Source of the DNA: Chitinophagaceae bacterium
GTDB lineage: Bacteria > Bacteroidota > Bacteroidia > Chitinophagales > Chitinophagaceae
Length of the DNA stretch: 49,984 nt
NCBI GenBank assembly: GCA_947442625.1
Contig: CANEWJ010000002.1
Coordinates: 1-49,984, forward strand
Direction: 5' to 3'
The position numbers and the translations under genes were made by a program. The notes under the pieces were generated by a model. The model made no database searches, was not told where the DNA came from, and saw nothing but the letters and a program-made list of their open reading frames with translations. Shown here piece by piece: positions 18,093 to 26,869 of the stretch. Each line of letters opens with the position of its first letter. Within the stretch, counting starts at the first letter, position 1.

Positions 18093-19535
18093 ATGCGCAT
18101 TCTTCCGATCCTGCTGTTTTCCTTGCTGTTCAACCCATTTGCCCAAGCACAAAATGCCTATGAAATCAAGGCCAACATCAAGCCTTTCAACAAGGGATAC
18201 CTCTTCCTTGCCTACCATTTTGGCAGCAAGCAATACCTGATTGATTCGGCAAAGATCGACGCCAACGGTCAGGCCATCTTCACTGGGGCAAAGAAATTGC
18301 AGGGCGGCGTTTACATGATTGTATTCCCTGAAAAAAACGGGTGGATTGAGTGCATCCTCGACCAGCAACAAAAATTCAGTGTGTTCGGCGACACCGCCAA
18401 TATTGTAAAAGGATTACGCTTTGAAGGCTCTCCAGACAATACCATATTTGCCGATTATCAGAAAAAATCATTTGACATCGGCACAGCGGTGGCTGCGTTG
18501 AGGAGCAGGGCCGGTGGGGCGACAGAGGACCCTGCCACAAAAGCAGCACAGGCCCAAGTCAAGCAATTGAGCCTTGACATGCAGCAGTACCGCAATGAAC
18601 TGCAGCAAAAAAATCCAAAGCACCTCTTGAGTTCGATTTTCAACCTGCTGAAAGATCCTGAGGTTCCGGCTGCAGCGCAACATCCCGGAGGAAAATACGA
18701 TAGCCTGTTTGCCTACAATTATTACAAAGACCATTATTGGGACGGTATCAGCCTGGCAGATGATCGCCTGGTGAGGACTCCCGTTTTACAGGGCAGGTTC
18801 GACAAATATTATGATGAGATCCTTCCCCAGGCATCCGATTCATTGGCCAGGTACGCAGACAACATGCTTGCTGCCGCGAAGCCCAGCGAAGAGATGTTCA
18901 AATTTGTATTGTCCAGCCTGACAGACAAATACGTGAACCCCAAATTCATGGGCCAGGATGCTGTTTTTGTGCACTTGTTTGAAAAATATTACCTGAGTGG
19001 CCAGGCAGACAGCTGGATGAATGAAAAATACAAAAAGTTCATCTTCGACAGGGGATATTCGCTGATGTCAAATGTGATTGGCAAGAAAGCGGCTGAGCTT
19101 CCCATGGTAGATACCCTCGGAAAAAATTTCTCCTTGTATGCCCTTCAGGGTCCCTTTACTGTTGTCTGTTTCTGGGACCCCACCTGTGGACATTGCAAGG
19201 AAGAAGTACCGAAGGTGGATTCCATCTTTCAGGCCAAATGGGAAAAAGAGGGTGTGAAGCTTGTTGGGGTCATGACAGATGGCGGAAAACAGAACTGGCT
19301 CAACTATATCAGGGAACACAAACTGGGTGGATGGATTCATGTGTACCAGACAGAAGAAACCAAAGATAAAATTTACAAGGCAGGTCAGCCCGGTTACAGG
19401 CAACTCTATGATGTTTACCAGACCCCAATGGTTTACCTGCTGGACAAGGACAAAAATATTGTTGCCAAAAAACTCACCTACCTCCAGGTAGACGACTTCA
19501 TGGACTTCAAAAAAAAATCAGCAAAGACACCCTAG
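18093..19535 (+). CDS. TlpA-like thiol:disulfide oxidoreductase with N-terminal DUF4369-type domain
   Basis: A 480-residue exported protein with a clean signal peptide (MRILPILLFSLLFNPFAQAQ). Residues about 22-125 resemble the beta-rich DUF4369 domain seen in Bacteroidota thioredoxin-like proteins. A helical middle region follows (about 130-330, DUF5106-like), and then a thioredoxin fold with the redox motif CGHC in WDPTCGHCKEE near residue 366. The protein should reduce or exchange disulfides in the periplasm. It is followed after 6 bases by a SurA-like peptidyl-prolyl isomerase, so the pair appears dedicated to folding of exported proteins. Confidence 0.9.
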   Translation: MRILPILLFSLLFNPFAQAQNAYEIKANIKPFNKGYLFLAYHFGSKQYLIDSAKIDANGQAIFTGAKKLQGGVYMIVFPEKNGWIECILDQQQKFSVFGDTANIVKGLRFEGSPDNTIFADYQKKSFDIGTAVAALRSRAGGATEDPATKAAQAQVKQLSLDMQQYRNELQQKNPKHLLSSIFNLLKDPEVPAAAQHPGGKYDSLFAYNYYKDHYWDGISLADDRLVRTPVLQGRFDKYYDEILPQASDSLARYADNMLAAAKPSEEMFKFVLSSLTDKYVNPKFMGQDAVFVHLFEKYYLSGQADSWMNEKYKKFIFDRGYSLMSNVIGKKAAELPMVDTLGKNFSLYALQGPFTVVCFWDPTCGHCKEEVPKVDSIFQAKWEKEGVKLVGVMTDGGKQNWLNYIREHKLGGWIHVYQTEETKDKIYKAGQPGYRQLYDVYQTPMVYLLDKDKNIVAKKLTYLQVDDFMDFKKKSAKTP

Positions 19536-19541
19536 CTGTAC

Positions 19542-21293
19542 ATGAAAAAAATACTCTTGTCGCTTGTCGTCATCACAGCAGCTTGCTTTCAGTTGAAAGC
19601 ACAGGTGCTGTTTACCTTTGGTGGCAAGCCTGTCAGTCAGCAGGAGTTCATGGCATCTTTCAACAAGAACAACACAGATACCAGCAACAGGCTGAAGGCC
19701 CTGGAAAACTACCGCGATCTCTACATCCGGTTCCGCCTGAAGGTACAGGCCGCCCATGACCTGAAGATGGATACCTTGCCCAACCAGAAAGCAGACCTCA
19801 AAGGATTTGAAGAGCAGATCCGGCCGTTGTATATGCTCGACCAGCAAACCCTAGATACACTCGTGGCATCCGCCCATGCACATTCGCTGAAAGAGGTGTC
19901 GGTCAAACACCTTTTCATTGCATTCAACAACCTCAAGTTGAGCAATACTGATAATAAAAACTACACCAGTGAAGAAAAAGTGCTTGCCCGAAAAAAAGCA
20001 GCTTCCATCAAAGCAGCATTGTTAAGCGGTGAAGATTTCGAAAAATTGATCATTGCCAATTCAGATGATCCGGAAGTGCCCAGAACAAGGGGATATCTCG
20101 GATACATCACGGCTTTCAGCCTGCCGCATGCATTTGAAAATGCCATTTATGCACTGAAAGACTGGGCTGTTTCAGATCCCATCGAAACTGCCAACGGCAT
20201 TCATTTTTTCCAAAGGATGAACACAAGGGCCGCCCATGGCAAGACAACCATTGCCCAGGTCTTGATCGCCAAACCAGAAGACGCAACAAATGAGGAAATG
20301 AGGGAGAGAAAGTTGCTGGCAGATTCGATCCATGCGCTTGCAACAGCAGGTGCATCCTTCGATTCGCTTGTCCTTGCCTTTTCAAACGACATGAGCAGTG
20401 CCCAGAAAGGCGGCATCATTGAGGATATCCAGGTTGGTCAATATGATCCTTTGTTTGAAGAACTGGTCATGCGGTTAAAGAAAGATGGAGAAATTGCACC
20501 CGTCTTGTTGACCGATCTTGGTTTTCACATCATCAAAAGAATTACCAACCAACCCATAGAACAGTCCCTTTCCAATGCAGCGCCTGCATTGAAAGAACTG
20601 ATCCTGCAGGATAACAGGAAATCAATTGCAGCCGAAGCCTTCATCAAAAAAAGCATTGGAAAACATGGACTGACAGCTACCATGGCCAACAAGGAGGAAT
20701 ATATTGCCAAAAGGCTGGAACAGTTCAATCCTGCCTACGCAACACAGATCAAAGATTTCAAAGATGGAAACCTGCTCTTCGAGATCATGGATAAAAAAGT
20801 ATGGGGCAAGGCCTCCACAGACCTGCAGGGATTGAAAAAATTTCATGCAGGGAGGGCCACCCAATACACATGGAAGCAATCCGTTTTTGCCGTGATCATC
20901 ACAGCACAAAACAAACAGACTGCCCTCGCCATCCGTGAGACGTTTGAGAAGGACAGGTCGATTGAGCAGATCAGGAAAATGTACAGTGAGGTATCTTTTG
21001 TAGACAGCGGCCGGTATGAAGCTGGAGAACTGTTGGGTGTTGGTGCTGAAAATGCAAAAGCCGGATTCGTTACACCCATTTATACCAACCCTTCCGATGA
21101 ATCTGCCAGCTTCATCATCATATTGAATGTTTTCAAAGACCCCAGCACCAAAAGTTTCGAAGAAGCGAGGGGAACCGCCATCAATGACTACCAGCAATAC
21201 CTGGAAGACGGTTGGATCGCTTCACTCAAGAAAAAATACCCGGTTGTGATGAACGCCCAAACCTGGAAAACATTGGTACCCGCCAAGCACTAA
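19542..21293 (+). CDS. Periplasmic peptidyl-prolyl cis-trans isomerase, PpiC/SurA type
   Basis: A 583-residue exported protein (signal peptide MKKILLSLVVITAACFQLKAQ) with two parvulin-type PpiC domains. The first, about residues 120-230, begins SVKHLFIAF and includes DDPEVPRTRGYLGYI. The second, about 236-345, includes GGIIEDIQVGQYDPLFEE and GFHIIKRIT. The C-terminal about 230 residues have no recognisable domain and may bind clients. Such proteins chaperone outer-membrane protein folding. It is co-transcribed with the upstream TlpA-like protein (6-base gap). Its TAA stop overlaps the TAG stop of metF on the opposite strand. Confidence 0.92.
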   Translation: MKKILLSLVVITAACFQLKAQVLFTFGGKPVSQQEFMASFNKNNTDTSNRLKALENYRDLYIRFRLKVQAAHDLKMDTLPNQKADLKGFEEQIRPLYMLDQQTLDTLVASAHAHSLKEVSVKHLFIAFNNLKLSNTDNKNYTSEEKVLARKKAASIKAALLSGEDFEKLIIANSDDPEVPRTRGYLGYITAFSLPHAFENAIYALKDWAVSDPIETANGIHFFQRMNTRAAHGKTTIAQVLIAKPEDATNEEMRERKLLADSIHALATAGASFDSLVLAFSNDMSSAQKGGIIEDIQVGQYDPLFEELVMRLKKDGEIAPVLLTDLGFHIIKRITNQPIEQSLSNAAPALKELILQDNRKSIAAEAFIKKSIGKHGLTATMANKEEYIAKRLEQFNPAYATQIKDFKDGNLLFEIMDKKVWGKASTDLQGLKKFHAGRATQYTWKQSVFAVIITAQNKQTALAIRETFEKDRSIEQIRKMYSEVSFVDSGRYEAGELLGVGAENAKAGFVTPIYTNPSDESASFIIILNVFKDPSTKSFEEARGTAINDYQQYLEDGWIASLKKKYPVVMNAQTWKTLVPAKH

Positions 21294-22243
21294 AAAACCT
21301 GGCTCACTGCGTTGTACACGATTTTGGGTTTGCCCAAAGTATAATAATGCAAAACAGGAACACCTGCTTTTTTCAATTCCTTGGATTGGTATGTAAGCCA
21401 CTCTTCGCCCACCTTTTCACAGCCTTCATCTGTTGTGCTGTTGTTCATGGCATTGACCAGGTCTTGGGGAAGCTCTACATTGAAAATTCTTGGTATTGCA
21501 GAGAGCTGTTTTTTGTTGGTCAATGGCTTTAAGCCCGGTACAATTGGCACCATGATTCCAGCAGCCCTGCACCTGTCTACAAAATCAAAATATTTTGCAT
21601 TGTCAAAAAACATCTGGGTAACGATGTATTCTGCACCCGCATCCACCTTTGCTTTCAGGTGCCCGAGATCTTCCTCCAGGCTTGTGGCCTCAAAATGCTT
21701 TTCAGGATAACCTGCAACACCCAAACAGAAATTGGTTTTGAATCCATCCAGGATATCTTCTTCAAGATAAAGGCCTTTGTTGAGGCGATCTGCCTGGCGC
21801 AAGAGGTCAATGGCATAGTTGTTTCCATTGGGCATAGGAACAAATTCACTGTCGCCTTTGGCTGCATCCCCGCGCAAGACCAATACATTGTCAATGCCCA
21901 GAAAATTAAGGTCGATCAAGGCATCTTCTGTTTCTCTTTTTGTAAATCCCCCGCAAATCAAGTGCGGAACCGCATCTACCTGGTAATGGTTCATGATGGC
22001 CGCACAAATCCCCACTGTACCTGGGCGTTTCCTCACTTCCACCCGCTCAACCGAACCATCCTGCTGCTGCTTGGACACATGTTCGCTCCTGTGATAGGTA
22101 ACATTGATGAAAGATGGCTTGAATTCCATCAAGGGATCAAGGTGCTGAAACAAGGAGTTGATGTTTTTACCCTTCAAAGGAGGCAAAACTTCATAAGATA
22201 AGATAGTATCCTTGGCCTGGTTGATGTAATCGATCACTTTCAT
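21290..22243 (-). CDS. metF: 5,10-methylenetetrahydrofolate reductase
   Basis: A 317-residue FAD-dependent TIM-barrel enzyme reducing 5,10-methylene-THF to 5-methyl-THF for methionine synthesis. Recognised from [12 protein letters not shown] near the N-terminus, the conserved ITNVTYH-like stretch ([11 protein letters not shown]), DNVLVLRGD for the flavin-binding region, and the [15 protein letters not shown] motif near residue 200. MetF usually reads F-E-F-F-P-P at the start; here it is YEVLPP, a known variant. The protein is single-domain, as in bacteria, without a SAM-regulatory domain. It is monocistronic, divergent from lptB and convergent with the isomerase gene. Confidence 0.95.
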   Translation of the reverse strand: MKVIDYINQAKDTILSYEVLPPLKGKNINSLFQHLDPLMEFKPSFINVTYHRSEHVSKQQQDGSVERVEVRKRPGTVGICAAIMNHYQVDAVPHLICGGFTKRETEDALIDLNFLGIDNVLVLRGDAAKGDSEFVPMPNGNNYAIDLLRQADRLNKGLYLEEDILDGFKTNFCLGVAGYPEKHFEATSLEEDLGHLKAKVDAGAEYIVTQMFFDNAKYFDFVDRCRAAGIMVPIVPGLKPLTNKKQLSAIPRIFNVELPQDLVNAMNNSTTDEGCEKVGEEWLTYQSKELKKAGVPVLHYYTLGKPKIVYNAVSQVF

Positions 22244-22318
22244 GTTGAAGAGTGCTTTTATTTTCAGGGCAAAAGTACAGAATATATCCTCATGAAATTT
22301 GATACATTTGTATTAGAC

Positions 22319-23101
22319 ATGAGCCTAACCATCCATACAAAGAACCTGATCAAACGCTACAGCAACAGGACTGTCGTGAACGATGTTTCTATTGAAGTAA
22401 AGCAGGGAGAAATTGTAGGGCTGTTGGGGCCCAATGGCGCAGGAAAAACAACATCGTTTTACATGGTGGTAGGCCTCATCAAACCTGATGAAGGAGAGGT
22501 ATTCCTCAACGAGCTCAACATCAGCAGGATGCCCATGTACAAAAGGGCCCAGATGGGTATTGGGTACCTTCCCCAAGAGGCTTCCATCTTCCGCAAGCTT
22601 TCTGTTGAGGATAATGTTGCGGCAGTGCTCGAAATGACCAGGCTGACCAAAAAAGAGCAAAAAATCAAACTCGAGGAATTGCTTTCAGAGTTCCGTTTGA
22701 CGCATGTGAGAAAGAACAATGGCGATTCACTCAGCGGTGGCGAGAGAAGAAGAACGGAAATTGCAAGGGCACTGGCGGTGGACCCCAAATTCATCCTCCT
22801 GGATGAACCCTTTGCCGGCGTAGACCCCATCGCAGTTGAAGACATCCAGACCATTGTTGCCCGTCTCAAACAGAAGAACATTGGCATCCTCATCACAGAC
22901 CACAATGTAAATGAAACCCTTTCCATCTGCGACAGGGCTTATTTGTTGATTGAGGGAAAAATCTTCAAGCACGGAACCGCAGAAGAACTTGCGGAAGATC
23001 AACAAGTGCGAAGACTCTATCTCGGCAGAAACTTTGAACTCAAAAGAAAGGATTATCTTCATGAGGAAGCCCGTCAAGAATCTCTTTTCGGCGATCGCTG
23101 A
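22319..23101 (+). CDS. lptB: LPS export ABC transporter ATP-binding protein
   Basis: A 260-residue ABC ATPase that powers lipopolysaccharide extraction from the inner membrane with LptF and LptG. Motifs are Walker [11 protein letters not shown]-loop YLPQEASIF, signature LSGGERRR, Walker [14 protein letters not shown] and switch histidine in [19 protein letters not shown] is typical of LptB. A nine-codon longer start exists at 22292. I prefer ATG 22319 because it gives the usual N-terminus, and because a TACATTTG element (22303-22310), which fits the Bacteroidota -7 box, lies inside the longer version. It is followed 17 bases later by the GH3 gene, a common Bacteroidota pairing. Confidence 0.95.
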   Translation: MSLTIHTKNLIKRYSNRTVVNDVSIEVKQGEIVGLLGPNGAGKTTSFYMVVGLIKPDEGEVFLNELNISRMPMYKRAQMGIGYLPQEASIFRKLSVEDNVAAVLEMTRLTKKEQKIKLEELLSEFRLTHVRKNNGDSLSGGERRRTEIARALAVDPKFILLDEPFAGVDPIAVEDIQTIVARLKQKNIGILITDHNVNETLSICDRAYLLIEGKIFKHGTAEELAEDQQVRRLYLGRNFELKRKDYLHEEARQESLFGDR

Positions 23102-23118
23102 CCCATTTAACACCAACC

Positions 23119-24627
23119 ATGAAATTGCTAAGTCCTGCCATATCATCCCTGGCCAGATTGCGCTCTTGGCGCATAGAAGCCTGGATCCAGCATCCCATCT
23201 CAGCGCAAAGAGAGGTATTGCAAGACCTGGTAACCGCAGCACAGTTCACTGAAATTGGCAGGCAATACGAATTTTCTAAACTCTTCACCACAAAAGCATT
23301 CAAACAGGCTGTTCCCATACACGAATATGAGGACATCAAACCCTATGTGGAAAGGATCATGGCCGGAGAACAAAACCTGCTTTGGAACACCCCCATCAAT
23401 TGGTTTGCCAAAAGCAGCGGAACAACCTCAGACAAGAGCAAATTCATCCCTGTAAGCCAGGAAAGCCTGGAGGACGGACATTTCAAAGCGGCAAAAGATG
23501 TGCTTTCCCTTTACTACATGCAGAACCCGGAATCTGATCTGCTTACCGGAAAAGGGCTGATGATTGGAGGAAGCCATACCATCAATAATTTGCATGAAGA
23601 CACCCATTTTGGGGACCTGAGTGCCGTACTGATGCAAAACACGCCATTCTATGGCAACTGGATAAGAATACCAGAATTGAGGATCGCCCTGATGGACGAA
23701 TGGGAAGGGAAGATTGAAAAGCTGGCAGAAACCACCATGAACGAAAATGTTACTTCAGTTTCGGGTGTGCCCACCTGGACCATTGTCTTGTTCCAAAGGA
23801 TCCTGGAATTGACGGGCAAAAAAAATATGAAAGAAGTGTGGCCGTCCCTGGAGCTTTATTTTCATGGAGGTGTTTCCTTTCATCCCTATAGGGAACAATT
23901 CAAAAAATTGATTGGCGGAGATATCCATTACCTGGAAATGTACAATGCCAGCGAAGGTTTCTTTGCCGCCCAGGACATACCCGGGTCTGAGGGCATGATG
24001 CTTTTCCTCGACCATGGTATTTTCTATGAGTTCATGCCAATAGAAGAATATGGCAAGGATGAGCCAAGAACCATTGGGCTCAAAGATGTTGAGATAGGAC
24101 AACACTATGCTCCGGTCATCAGCACCAACGGAGGGCTCTGGCGTTACCTGATTGGAGATACGGTTGAGTTCACCAGTATAGCCCCCTTCCGGATAAAAGT
24201 CGTTGGCCGCCTGAAGCTTTACATCAATGCCTTTGGCGAAGAACTCATCATCGACAATGCAGAGAGGGCGATTGCCGAATCCTGCAAAATCACCGAGGCC
24301 GTCATTGCTGACTATACAGCAGGTCCGGTATATTTCAGTGAAGAGGGAAACGGCGCCCACGAATGGCTGATAGAGTTTGAAAAAGAACCCAAGGACCTCA
24401 CCCTTTTTTCTATCATCCTGGATGAGGAATTGAAAAAGCTGAACAGCGACTACGAAGCCAAGCGATACAAGAACATTGCACTCAGGCCTCCCCTTGTCAA
24501 ATCCCTTTCCCATGGGCACTTCAACAAGTGGCTGAAGCAAAAAAACAAACTTGGCGGACAGCATAAAGTACCCCGGTTGAGCAATGACAGGAGAATTATT
24601 GAGGAGGTGTTGGGGTTGGGGTTATAG
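23119..24627 (+). CDS. GH3 auxin-responsive promoter family protein (acyl-adenylating enzyme)
   Basis: A 502-residue member of the GH3 branch of the ANL adenylate-forming superfamily. The ATP/AMP-binding P-loop is SSGTTSDKSKFIPVS (about residues 99-113), with later family motifs YNASEGFFA near residue 274 and GGLWRYLIGDTVEF near 335. Plant homologues conjugate amino acids to hormones. Bacterial ones are uncharacterised, but the reaction is expected to be ATP-dependent activation of a carboxylic acid and transfer to an amine. Its place behind lptB hints at an envelope or lipid role; that is inference. The last codons (VLGLGL) are G-rich and merge into octamer array R4. Confidence 0.9.
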   Translation: MKLLSPAISSLARLRSWRIEAWIQHPISAQREVLQDLVTAAQFTEIGRQYEFSKLFTTKAFKQAVPIHEYEDIKPYVERIMAGEQNLLWNTPINWFAKSSGTTSDKSKFIPVSQESLEDGHFKAAKDVLSLYYMQNPESDLLTGKGLMIGGSHTINNLHEDTHFGDLSAVLMQNTPFYGNWIRIPELRIALMDEWEGKIEKLAETTMNENVTSVSGVPTWTIVLFQRILELTGKKNMKEVWPSLELYFHGGVSFHPYREQFKKLIGGDIHYLEMYNASEGFFAAQDIPGSEGMMLFLDHGIFYEFMPIEEYGKDEPRTIGLKDVEIGQHYAPVISTNGGLWRYLIGDTVEFTSIAPFRIKVVGRLKLYINAFGEELIIDNAERAIAESCKITEAVIADYTAGPVYFSEEGNGAHEWLIEFEKEPKDLTLFSIILDEELKKLNSDYEAKRYKNIALRPPLVKSLSHGHFNKWLKQKNKLGGQHKVPRLSNDRRIIEEVLGLGL

Positions 24628-24671
24628 AGGTTTAGGGGTGTAGGGGTCTAGAGGGTGTAGGGGTGTAGGTT
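24618..24671 (+). repeat. GTKTARRG octamer array R4 (G-rich on + strand)
   Basis: Units GTTATAGAG, GTTTAGGG, GTGTAGGG, GTCTAGAG, GGTGTAGGG, GTGTAGG. It contains the stop codon of the GH3 gene and is G-rich in the sense direction. It forms an inverted bracket with array R5 about 150 bases downstream. The stretch between (24672-24822) is AT-rich, without a gene, and holds a perfect palindrome TGGGTATACCCA at 24745-24756. Confidence 0.8.
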
Positions 24672-24822
24672 ATTTATTAGCGAAGATTATTGCAGTTTTT
24701 CAATAATTTTGATCAACGATTTTGATAAATCCAGCCAACAAAATTGGGTATACCCACTTTCCCTAAATGCTATACATTTTATTCATATCGACCATTTTGT
24801 AGACAAGCCCATACCAAAAGCG

Positions 24823-24873
24823 TTAACTCCTTCAACCCCCTAAACCTCTAAACCCTTTAACCCCTCAACCAAC
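24823..24873 (-). repeat. CYYTAMAC octamer array R5 (C-rich on + strand)
   Basis: Units of the type CCTTCAAC, CCCCTAAAC, CTCTAAAC, CCTTTAAC, CCCTCAAC, ending two bases before the fabG ATG. C-rich in the sense direction of fabG. Inverted partner of R4, so a read-through transcript from GH3 into fabG could fold back on itself. Confidence 0.8.
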
Positions 24874-24875
24874 AA

Positions 24876-25631
24876 ATGAAACTCCTCGACAACAAAATAG
24901 CTATCGTTACAGGCGCAGCGCGCGGAATTGGTGAAGCCATTGCAGTTAAACTGGCTGAACATGGTGCGCATATTGCATTTACCTACGTAAGCGAGGGCAG
25001 TGCCGACAAGGCCGCCGCCTTGGTCACCAAGCTCGAAGGAATGGGCGTGAAAGCCAAAGCATGGAGAAGCAATGCAGGTAATTTTGCAGAATCTGAGGCT
25101 TTTGTGAATGATGTGGTGAAAGAATTCGGAACGGTAGATGTTTGCATCAACAATGCAGGCATTTCCAAGGATAACCTGCTGCTCAGGATGACCCCTGAGC
25201 AATGGGATGAAGTGATGGAAGTCAACCTGAAAAGTGTATTCAACATGACCAAGCAGGTCATCAGGCCGATGATGAAAGCAAGAAAGGGATCTATCGTCAA
25301 CATGAGCTCTATTATAGGGATCCGTGGCAATGCAGGCCAGTCAAGCTATGCAGCCAGCAAGGCCGGTATCATTGGTTTTACCAAGTCCATGGCACATGAA
25401 TTGGGCAGCAGAAACGTTCGTGTGAATGCCATTGCCCCAGGATTTGTGGAGACAGACATGACCCACTACCTGCAAGAAGGAGAGGCCGCGAAGGCATTCC
25501 TGGCCAAAATTCCCCTGGGCAGGTTCGGCTCTGCAGAAGAAATTGGCAATACCACCCTTTTCCTGGCATCAGACATGAGCAGTTATATCACAGGACAGGT
25601 GCTCAGCACCTGTGGAGGCCTTAATATATAA
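24876..25631 (+). CDS. fabG: 3-oxoacyl-ACP reductase FabG
   Basis: A 251-residue short-chain dehydrogenase/reductase that reduces 3-oxoacyl-ACP with NADPH in fatty acid synthesis. The cofactor motif is TGAARGIG (residues 12-19), with NNAG at 92-95. The catalytic residues are Ser145, Tyr158 and Lys162 (YAASK), and NSR-type contacts are plausible in IAPGFVETDM. The C-terminus (TGQVLSTCGGLNI) deviates slightly from the usual DGG(M/L) ending by having Cys. It is a stand-alone gene whose ATG is directly preceded by the C-rich octamer array R5. Confidence 0.93.
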   Translation: MKLLDNKIAIVTGAARGIGEAIAVKLAEHGAHIAFTYVSEGSADKAAALVTKLEGMGVKAKAWRSNAGNFAESEAFVNDVVKEFGTVDVCINNAGISKDNLLLRMTPEQWDEVMEVNLKSVFNMTKQVIRPMMKARKGSIVNMSSIIGIRGNAGQSSYAASKAGIIGFTKSMAHELGSRNVRVNAIAPGFVETDMTHYLQEGEAAKAFLAKIPLGRFGSAEEIGNTTLFLASDMSSYITGQVLSTCGGLNI

Positions 25632-25718
25632 AAATATTTATTCTAGATTATAATTTTTTTTATAAAATAGGGGTGTAATTCTGCTTTATCTGCCTTCCAT
25701 CATGTAGTTTTACATGCT

Positions 25719-26036
25719 GTGATTAAGCAAATTTTTGCATACCTGTTGTTGTCCATTATATCCTTCCAGATCCTTCCTGTGAAGGAGGTAGGTGCTATTT
25801 TATATGGTAACCAAATGATAGAGGAAATATGCAGTGCCTCAGCAGATGCAGATGGTAAAAGCGCAGAAGGAAGCGAAGACCTGAAAAAATCCGAACTCTT
25901 CTTCCATCGTATTCATTGTACAATCACTTTTGAACCGGCTATCAAGGATAAAAAAAATCCGTTTACAACAGAGTATGTCTCAAGGCTCGAAGACGACATT
26001 CCGACTCCACCACCACTGCAGCGTTATTGCATCTGA
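25719..26036 (+). CDS. Small secreted hypothetical protein (GTG start)
   Basis: A 105-residue protein with an N-terminal hydrophobic segment (residues 5-20, IFAYLLLSIISFQILP) that looks like a signal peptide or signal anchor. An acidic, serine-rich middle and a proline-rich tail (DDIPTPPPLQRYCI) follow. The only plausible start is GTG at 25719; the ATG six bases upstream hits a stop after two codons. A comparable short exported protein with a PP-rich end occurs in front of ion-transport genes in some Bacteroidota, but I cannot name a family. It precedes the carbonic anhydrase/SulP pair by 172 bases and may belong to it. Confidence 0.6.
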   Translation: MIKQIFAYLLLSIISFQILPVKEVGAILYGNQMIEEICSASADADGKSAEGSEDLKKSELFFHRIHCTITFEPAIKDKKNPFTTEYVSRLEDDIPTPPPLQRYCI

Positions 26037-26208
26037 TTTTCTAAAATCAGTATTTCCTATTTTAGTCATGGCGTTGATCCCAAATTGTTTTCCGGGGTTC
26101 ATCATTCCATAAAGCAGACAGATTTCCTGTTTCAGTACTTATTTTACACAACGTAAAGCAATTATTATCAACATAACCACAAGCCAAAAGGCTCAATCAA
26201 ATCATGAT

Positions 26209-26841
26209 ATGAAAAAGCATTCTAAAGAATACCTTGCCAACCTGACCCCATCCAAATGCTATGAAATCCTTGTTGAAGGAAACCAGCGTTTTATAGAAAA
26301 TCTAAGCACCAACCACGACCACCTTGAAATGGTCAATGAAACCCGTGAAGGTCAATTCCCATTTGCTGTTATACTGAGCTGTATGGATTCCCGCACATCC
26401 GTGGAACTGATTTTTGATCAGGGACTCGGCGATCTCTTCAGCATCAGGATTGCAGGCAATATTGTCAACAACGATATCCTGGCCAGCCTGGAATATGCCG
26501 TCAAATATGTGGGCTCTAAACTCTTGGTGGTATTGGGCCATACCGAATGCGGCGCCATCAACGGTGCGAAGAAAGGTGTAAAAGATGGTCATATTTCCGA
26601 GCTCCTGAACAAAATCAAACCTGCAATCACCAAAGCCATGCTCGAGAAAGAGGATGCCCGGCTCTTCAATGATACTGTTGCCTACACCAACGTAGAAAAT
26701 AGCCTCGAAGAAATCATATCAGGCAGCGACATCATTATAGATCTATTTTCCAAAGGAGAGATTGGTGTCGTAGGGGCGGTTTATAATGTAGGTAATGGGA
26801 AAGTCGATTTCTTCAAAAACCTGACACCAAAAGTCAAATAA
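26209..26841 (+). CDS. can: Beta-class carbonic anhydrase
   Basis: A 210-residue zinc enzyme interconverting CO2 and bicarbonate. Zinc ligands are Cys58, His111 and Cys114 (HTECGAI); the catalytic Asp-Arg dyad is Asp60 and Arg62 in CMDSR. The conserved RIAGNI stretch is at residues 80-85. No signal peptide is visible, so it should be cytoplasmic. It is followed 28 bases later by a SulP anion transporter, which strongly suggests linked bicarbonate uptake or pH and CO2 homeostasis. Confidence 0.95.
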   Translation: MKKHSKEYLANLTPSKCYEILVEGNQRFIENLSTNHDHLEMVNETREGQFPFAVILSCMDSRTSVELIFDQGLGDLFSIRIAGNIVNNDILASLEYAVKYVGSKLLVVLGHTECGAINGAKKGVKDGHISELLNKIKPAITKAMLEKEDARLFNDTVAYTNVENSLEEIISGSDIIIDLFSKGEIGVVGAVYNVGNGKVDFFKNLTPKVK

Positions 26842-26869
26842 TCAACATTCATTCCATAGCTTACCCGTC

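Noticed and set aside
22292-22318. Nine-codon longer LptB start
   Set aside because: It overlaps a TACATTTG promoter-like element and gives an atypical N-terminus; ATG 22319 is preferred, though not proven.
24618-24873. Octamer arrays as a CRISPR array
   Set aside because: Units are 7-9 bases, contiguous, degenerate and without unique spacers; no cas gene is near.
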